Origin: Azospirillum brasilense
Lineage (GTDB): Bacteria; Pseudomonadota; Alphaproteobacteria; Azospirillales; Azospirillaceae
DNA length: 64,000 nucleotides
NCBI RefSeq assembly: GCF_022023855.1
Contig: NZ_CP059452.1
Coordinates: forward strand, 675,501-739,500
Direction of reading: 5' to 3'
Translations under genes and position numbers: made by a program
Notes under the pieces: model-generated
The model's input: the letters and a program-made list of their open reading frames with translations, nothing else
The model's database searches: none
Told to the model about the DNA's origin: nothing
Shown here: one piece after another, positions 59,080-64,000 of the stretch
Layout: the number at the start of each line of letters is the position of its first letter
How positions within the stretch are numbered: position 1 is the stretch's first letter

Positions 59080-62000
59080 GGTAATCCCTGGATGTTGGAA
59101 GGTTCACGATGGTCGGCGGCATCCCCGCGCAGGACGATGTAGATCGCCGGGATCACCAGCACCGTCAGGAGGGTCGAGCTGAACAGCCCGAACAGCAGCG
59201 AGATCGCCAGCCCCTGGAAGATCGGGTCGGTCAGGATGAAGGCGGCGCCGATCATCGCGGCGACGGCGGTCAGCAGGATCGGCTTGAAGCGGATGGCCCC
59301 AGCCTCCAGCACCGCCTCGCGCAGCGGCGTCCCGTGCTCCCTCAGATGGCGGATGAAGTCCACCAGCAGGATGGAATTGCGCACGATGATTCCGGCCAAC
59401 GCGATGAAGCCGATCATCGAGGTGGCGGTGAAGGCCGCTCCGAACAGCCAATGGCCCAGCACGATACCGATCAGCGTCAGCGGCACCGGCACCAGGATGA
59501 CCAGCGGCAGCTTGAAGCTGCCGAACTGCGCGACGACCAGCAGGTAGATGCCGAGGATCGCCACCCCGAAGGCCGCCCCCATGTCGCGGAAGGTGACGTA
59601 GGTGATCTCCCACTCGCCATCCCACAGCAGCACCGGGCGGCTCTGGTCGTCGGGCTGGCCGTGCAGGCGGATCTCCGGCGCCGCGGCCAGCCCGGCGGCG
59701 GCCCAATCGACGGTTTTCAGCCGTTCCTGCACCGCCAGCATGCCGTAGACCGGCGCCTCGAAGCGCCCGGCCAGATCGGCCATGACCATCTCCGCGAAGC
59801 GCCCGTTGTGGCGGAACAGCGTGTGGGAGGCCGGTTCGCGGGTCATCGTCACCAGATCGCCCAGTTCCACCGTGCCGCGCGCCCCCGGAACCGGGGTGGC
59901 GAGCAGGCGCTCGGACAGGAACAGGCCGGAGCGCGGCATCTGCACGGCGATCTCGATGGGCGTGCGCCCCGCCCCGCGGTGCGAGTAGCCGACCGGCACC
60001 CCGCCGGTCAGCGCCCGCAGCGTGTCGTAGACGGCCTGCTCCTCCACGCCGTGGAACTCCAGGCTCTCGCGGTCCAGGGCGAAGCGCAGCCGGTCGCCGG
60101 TCGGGCGGATGCTGTTCTCCACATCGACGATGAAGTCCACGCCGCGGAAGGCGTCCTCCACCGCCAGCGCCGCCTTGCGCCGGGTCTCGGCGTCGGGGCC
60201 GTAGACCTCCATCAGCAGGGTGGACAGCACGGGCGGGCCGGGCGGCACCTCGACCACCTTCAGGACGGTCCCGGCGGGCAGGGGCAGGCCCGACAGCCGC
60301 GCCCGGATGTCGAGCGCGACCGCGTGGCTGCTGCGGCTCCGCTCGCTCTTGGGGGCGAGGTTGACCTGGAGGTCGCCCTGCTCGGGCTGGTCGCGCAGGT
60401 AGTAGTGCCGGACCAGACCGTTGAAGTTGAAGGGGGACGCGGTCCCGGCGTAGGCCTGGACGCTGGCCAGCTCCGGCAGGTCGGCGATGGCTTGGGCGGC
60501 GGCGAGCAGCGCGCGCTCCGTGTCCTCGGGCGCAGCGCCGCGCGGCAGGTCGAGCACCACCTGAAGCTCCGACTTGTTGTCGAAGGGCAGCAGCTTCACC
60601 GCCACGTCCTTGGTGTAGAACAGCCCCGTCGAGGCGAGCATCGCCACCCCGACCACCAGCAGGAAGATCCAGGCGCGGCGCTTGCTGCGCACGATCGGGC
60701 GCGCGGCGGCGCGGTAGAGGCTCCCCAGCCGCCCGCCGTCCTGCTCGCCGTGCCCACCCGCCGGAGACTCCCCCGGACGCAGCGTTACCATCAGCCAGGG
60801 CGTCAGCACCATGGCGACGAAGAAGCTGAAGACCATGGCGGCGGAAGCGTTGGCCGGGATCGGGCTCATGTAGGGCCCCATCAGGCCGGACACGAACATC
60901 ATCGGCAAGAGCGCGGCGATGACCGTCAGGGTGGCGACGATGGTCGGGTTGCCGACCTCCGCCACCGCCTCGACGGCGGCCTGGACCTTGCTCCGCCCGT
61001 CGCGCATCGACCAGTGGCGGTCGATGTTCTCCACCACGACGATGGCGTCGTCGACCAGGATGCCGATGGAGAAGATCAGGGCGAACAGGCTGACCCGGTT
61101 GACGGTGTAGCCCATCAGCCAGGACGCGAACAGGGTCAGCAGGATCGTCGTCGGGATGACCACCAGGGTCACCAGCCCCTCGCGCCAGCCGATGGCGAGC
61201 ACGATCAGCCCGACGATGGTGACGGTGGCGAGCGCCAGATGGAACAGCAGCTCGTTGACCTTCTCGTCGGCCGTCTCGCCGTAGTTGCGGGTGACGGTCA
61301 GCGTCAGGTCCCTGGGCAGCCCCTCCGCCTGGATGGCCTTGACGCGCTCCAGCACGCGGTCGGCGATGGTGACGGCGTTGGCCCCGGCGCGCTTGGCGAT
61401 GGCGATGGTGACGGCGGGGGTGCGGACCAGCCCGCCCGTGCCGTCCGGCACCAGATGCCAGGCGCCGCTCTCGCCGGGGCGCGCCCCCGCAACCACGTCG
61501 GCCACGTCCTTGACGTAGACGGGCCGCCCGTCGCGGGTGGTGACCAGAAGCAGCCCGATGTCCGCCGTTCCCTGGAGCGTCTGGCCGGCGACCACCGGCA
61601 GGCTGCCGCCCGCGCTGCGCAGCGACCCGGCGATGAAGGAGCGGTTGGCGTTCTTCACCTTGTCCACCAGCTGGTTCAGCGTGACGCCGTAGAGCGCCAG
61701 CCGTTCCGGGTCGGGCTCCACCCGGATCTGGTCGGGCTGGCCGCCGACGATGACGCTGCGCCCCACATCCTCGATCTGGGTGAGTTGGCCCAGCAGGTCG
61801 TCGGCCACCCCGTGCAGGGCGTTGACGGTCCATCGCCCGGCGGCCTCCGCCCGGGGCGACAGGGTCAGCGTCAGGATGGCGACGTCGTTGATGCCGCGCC
61901 CGACGATCAGCGGCTCCGGGATGCCCAGCGGGATGCGGTCCATGCTGGCCCGCACCCGCTCGTGCACGCGCAGGATGGCGTCGTCGGACGGGGTGCCGAC

Positions 62001-62303
62001 GAGGAAGCGCGCGGTGACCACCACGCGGTCGTCCATGGTCTGGCTGTAGGTGTGCTCGACCCCGTCGATGCCCTTGACGATCTCCTCCAGCGGCCGGGTG
62101 ACCAGCTCCACCGCGTCGCCGGCCTTCAGCCCGTCCGCCTGGACGAGGATGTCGACCATGGGGACGCTGATCTGCGGCTCCTCCTCGCGCGGGAGGGACA
62201 TCAGGGCGATGGCGCCGACCGCCAGCGAGACGAGCAGCAGCAGCGGGGTCAGGGGGGAGCGGATGAAGGTCCGCGTCAGCACCCCGGAAAGGCCGAGTCT
62301 CAT
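59025..62303 (-). CDS. RND efflux permease
   Basis: A 1092-residue resistance-nodulation-division pump, with twelve helices and two large periplasmic loops. The helix 4 proton-relay Asp pair is in GILVDDAIVVVENIDRH, and RSPLTPLLLLVSLAVGAIALMSLPREEEP starts the protein. It resembles the HAE1/CzcA-intermediate group that pairs with sulfur clusters. It exports small molecules across both membranes with the adaptor encoded upstream; no outer-membrane channel gene is in the window. GAGGGG lies 7 bp before ATG 62303. Confidence 0.94.
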   Translation of the reverse strand: MRLGLSGVLTRTFIRSPLTPLLLLVSLAVGAIALMSLPREEEPQISVPMVDILVQADGLKAGDAVELVTRPLEEIVKGIDGVEHTYSQTMDDRVVVTARFLVGTPSDDAILRVHERVRASMDRIPLGIPEPLIVGRGINDVAILTLTLSPRAEAAGRWTVNALHGVADDLLGQLTQIEDVGRSVIVGGQPDQIRVEPDPERLALYGVTLNQLVDKVKNANRSFIAGSLRSAGGSLPVVAGQTLQGTADIGLLLVTTRDGRPVYVKDVADVVAGARPGESGAWHLVPDGTGGLVRTPAVTIAIAKRAGANAVTIADRVLERVKAIQAEGLPRDLTLTVTRNYGETADEKVNELLFHLALATVTIVGLIVLAIGWREGLVTLVVIPTTILLTLFASWLMGYTVNRVSLFALIFSIGILVDDAIVVVENIDRHWSMRDGRSKVQAAVEAVAEVGNPTIVATLTVIAALLPMMFVSGLMGPYMSPIPANASAAMVFSFFVAMVLTPWLMVTLRPGESPAGGHGEQDGGRLGSLYRAAARPIVRSKRRAWIFLLVVGVAMLASTGLFYTKDVAVKLLPFDNKSELQVVLDLPRGAAPEDTERALLAAAQAIADLPELASVQAYAGTASPFNFNGLVRHYYLRDQPEQGDLQVNLAPKSERSRSSHAVALDIRARLSGLPLPAGTVLKVVEVPPGPPVLSTLLMEVYGPDAETRRKAALAVEDAFRGVDFIVDVENSIRPTGDRLRFALDRESLEFHGVEEQAVYDTLRALTGGVPVGYSHRGAGRTPIEIAVQMPRSGLFLSERLLATPVPGARGTVELGDLVTMTREPASHTLFRHNGRFAEMVMADLAGRFEAPVYGMLAVQERLKTVDWAAAGLAAAPEIRLHGQPDDQSRPVLLWDGEWEITYVTFRDMGAAFGVAILGIYLLVVAQFGSFKLPLVILVPVPLTLIGIVLGHWLFGAAFTATSMIGFIALAGIIVRNSILLVDFIRHLREHGTPLREAVLEAGAIRFKPILLTAVAAMIGAAFILTDPIFQGLAISLLFGLFSSTLLTVLVIPAIYIVLRGDAADHREPSNIQGLPCSRPYSPSSASTGAQTP

Positions 62304-62313
62304 GGCGCCCCCC

Positions 62314-63366
62314 TCACGAGCCCGCCGGGCGGACGATGACGTCGCCGGGCTTCAGGCCGGACAGGATCTCCAGCCCCCCGGGCCGGTCGCCGACCGTGGG
62401 AATCTCGCCACCCGCCTGGACCGGGACCTCGCTCCCGTCGGCCAGCCGGACGAAATCGGTGCCGAAGCGGCGCAGCAGCCAGTCCGGCGGGATCACCACC
62501 GCGTCGCGCGTGCCCGTGGCGACGTAGACCCGCACCCGCTCGCCGACGAAGAAGTCGCCGAGGCCGCTGACCGTGGCGTCGGCGATCACCTGCCCGCCGG
62601 CCATCTCCGGATAGACCTGCCGGACGGCGCCGCGCACCAGCGCCGTGGCGCCGGGCTCGGCGAGGGCCACCGGCGCCAGCCCACGCTGGCCGACCAGCAC
62701 CGGGTCGCCCTCCTTCAGGAAGCGGGCGTGCCGCTCCGGCAGGCGCAGCCGCAGGATGTAGGTGTCGGTGGCGATGCTGGCGACCGGCTCGCCCGGCATC
62801 ACCACGGCGCCGTCGATCACCTTGACCTGAAGGATGCGCCCGGCGGCGGGGGCCAGCACCTCTCCCTCCCGTGCCTGTTGGTCGACGACGGAGCGTTCGG
62901 CCTCCATGGCGGCGATCTGGGCGCGGGCGACGTCCAGCGCGGCCTGCGCGTCGTCCAGCCGCTGCTGCGTGCCGGTGCCGCTGGAGCGGAGCTGGCGGGC
63001 GCGGCCCAGCTCCAGCTCCGCCTGATGCTGCTGCGCCGTCAGCGCCCGGATGCGCGCGTCGAGTGCTGCGAGCTGGAGCGGCAGCTTGGGGTCGTGAACG
63101 GTGGCGATAACCTGTCCGACGGTCACCTTGTCGCCCTCCGTCGCCTTCAGGTCGGCCACGGTGCCGCCGATGCGGGTGCGGGCCAGCGTCTCGCGCACGC
63201 TCTCCACCGTGGCGAAGACGGCCTTCAAATCCTCCACCGGGCGCGGCTGCACGGTCAGGGTGCCGGGCTCGGCCGCCGTCGCGGACACAGGCAGGAGAGC
63301 CGCCAGCAGAAGGGCGGCGAACAGCGGCTTGCGGGTGGGTGGGCGCGGACGGGGAGAGCGGGGCAT
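62314..63366 (-). CDS. RND periplasmic adaptor (membrane fusion protein)
   Basis: A 350-residue HlyD/AcrA-type adaptor with a signal peptide (PLFAALLLAALLPVSATAA-E). It has a biotinyl-lipoyl-like half (RIGGTVADLKATEGDKVTVGQVIATV), a coiled-coil hairpin (LQLAALDARIRALTAQQHQAELELGRARQL), then the second half and beta-barrel. It joins the pump to an outer-membrane channel. The stop is 10 bp before the RND start. The ribosome site at ATG 63366 is weak. Confidence 0.93.
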   Translation of the reverse strand: MPRSPRPRPPTRKPLFAALLLAALLPVSATAAEPGTLTVQPRPVEDLKAVFATVESVRETLARTRIGGTVADLKATEGDKVTVGQVIATVHDPKLPLQLAALDARIRALTAQQHQAELELGRARQLRSSGTGTQQRLDDAQAALDVARAQIAAMEAERSVVDQQAREGEVLAPAAGRILQVKVIDGAVVMPGEPVASIATDTYILRLRLPERHARFLKEGDPVLVGQRGLAPVALAEPGATALVRGAVRQVYPEMAGGQVIADATVSGLGDFFVGERVRVYVATGTRDAVVIPPDWLLRRFGTDFVRLADGSEVPVQAGGEIPTVGDRPGGLEILSGLKPGDVIVRPAGS

Positions 63367-63417
63367 GGCGGGCCACTTCGAACGGGAGGAACGAGTCTCA
63401 GGGTGTCTTGACTCCTT

Positions 63418-63437
63418 ATTTTAGACATTGCTAAATT
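63418..63437. promoter_or_regulatory. Candidate BigR/SqrR operator at divergent promoter
   Basis: ATTTTAG-ACATTG-CTAAATT lies between the pump operon and the DUF2892/SQR operon. A -35 TTGACT (63408-63413) with a 17-bp spacer puts the right arm over the -10 of the rightward promoter. It shares 12 of 20 positions with the site at 58306. Confidence 0.7.
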
Positions 63438-63497
63438 AGTGTCAACGAATGAAATCACGCGACCGCCATCCCGAACCGGCACGGAGGAGACCGCCTC

Positions 63498-63701
63498 ATG
63501 AGCATCGACCGCATCGTCATGGCCTTCGCCGGGACCATGATCCTGCTGAGCCTCGCCCTGTCCCAGCTTCACGGGCCGGGGTGGCTGTGGCTGACCGCCT
63601 TCGTCGGTGCCAACCTGCTCCAGGCGGCCTTCACCGGCTTCTGCCCGCTGGCGATCGTCCTGAAGCGGATCGGGCTGCGCCCCGGCATGGCCTTCGAGTA
63701 G
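63498..63701 (+). CDS. DUF2892/YgaP-type membrane protein
   Basis: A 67-residue protein with two helices (IVMAFAGTMILLSLALSQL and WLWLTAFVGANLLQAAFTGFCPLAIVLKRIG). The FTGFCPL segment is the mark of the YgaP_TM/DUF2892 family, often fused to or next to rhodaneses and persulfide dioxygenases. It may help sulfide or sulfane-sulfur movement at the membrane. GGAGGAG lies before ATG 63498. The next gene starts 85 bp downstream. Confidence 0.87.
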   Translation: MSIDRIVMAFAGTMILLSLALSQLHGPGWLWLTAFVGANLLQAAFTGFCPLAIVLKRIGLRPGMAFE

Positions 63702-63786
63702 GCGCGGACCGGGCAGGGGGAGCGTTCGATCGAAACACACAACCGGGCAGCCCAACAGACCCGGATCTTCTGGAGAGGAAACGGAT

Positions 63787-64000
63787 ATGGCCCACATCGT
63801 CGTACTCGGGGCGGGCATCGGCGGCATACCGATGGCCTACGAGCTGAAGGATCGGACGCGGCCCGGCGACCGGATCACCGTCGTGTCGAACAGCAGCCAG
63901 TTCCAGTTCGTGCCGTCCAACCCCTGGGTGGCGGTCGGCTGGCGCAAGCGCCGCGACATCACCGTCGCGCTGGCCGAGCCCTTCGCCCGCAAGGGCATCG
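63787..64000 (+). CDS. sqr: Sulfide:quinone oxidoreductase-like flavoprotein, start only
   Basis: The first 71 residues of a FAD-dependent oxidoreductase run off the window edge. The dinucleotide-binding motif is HIVVLGAGIGGIPMAYEL, then DRITVVSNSSQFQFVPSNPWVAVGWRKR, a segment close to SQR and flavocytochrome c sulfide dehydrogenase enzymes. SQR oxidises sulfide to persulfide at the membrane, passing electrons to quinone. GAGAGGAAACGG precedes ATG 63787. The BigR-type gene and rhodanese nearby support the role. Confidence 0.82.
   Translation, partial: MAHIVVLGAGIGGIPMAYELKDRTRPGDRITVVSNSSQFQFVPSNPWVAVGWRKRRDITVALAEPFARKGI

Noticed and set aside
59109..62339. A 1076-codon open frame opposite the RND gene
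   Set aside because: Composition is low-complexity and it exactly shadows the real pump gene; no domain is visible.

Overview
The window looks like a large secondary replicon of a GC-rich alphaproteobacterium, most likely an Azospirillum-type member of the Rhodospirillales. This is inferred from the base composition, the gene mix and a plasmid-style ParA/ParB pair (22.3-24.2 kb). No rRNA, tRNA or replication initiator is visible, so genus and replicon type are inference only.

Layout. 0-6.6 kb: histidine degradation: the end of hutD, a translationally coupled hutG-hutF-iclR operon, and a divergent amino-acid ABC transporter. Two near-identical palindromes sit in the shared promoter region. 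6.6-9.1 kb: an MFS transporter and a solitary RecD/Dda-like helicase. 9.2-14.2 kb: a tetrathionate reductase operon ttrB-ttrC-ttrA without its usual two-component regulator. 14.4-16.3 kb: a class A beta-lactamase with a divergent AmpR-like regulator. 16.3-22.2 kb: an aldo/keto reductase, a chemoreceptor preceded by tandem and palindromic repeats, an ABC permease without an ATPase domain, and an HPP-CBS membrane protein behind a SoxR-type promoter. 22.2-24.3 kb: parA-parB, bracketed by two copies of one 18-bp palindrome. 24.3-29.7 kb: housekeeping and transport genes.

29.8-46.7 kb is an exopolysaccharide island, all on the minus strand: glycosyltransferases, a Wzx-like flippase, a Wzy/ligase-like protein, a Wzc-type tyrosine kinase, a UDP-sugar dehydrogenase, a GNAT-like protein, a polysaccharide deacetylase, and a large beta-helix protein with duplicated carbohydrate-binding-like domains. 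A shorter beta-helix paralogue is broken by frameshifts. Together these would make, polymerise, export and modify a surface polysaccharide.

47.1-64 kb: a 48-residue membrane protein behind an FNR-type box; an Lrp regulator with proC and putA (proline metabolism); several small or hypothetical genes; an ECF sigma/anti-sigma pair; and a sulfide/persulfide module. That module holds a BigR/SqrR-type repressor, a rhodanese, an RND pump with its adaptor, a DUF2892 protein and the start of a sulfide:quinone oxidoreductase-like gene. Matching AT-rich palindromes lie before the repressor gene and in the divergent promoter of the pump and oxidoreductase.

CCCTCTCCCC/GGGGAGAGGG-type hairpins recur at four gene ends. 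No complete mobile element or CRISPR array was seen.
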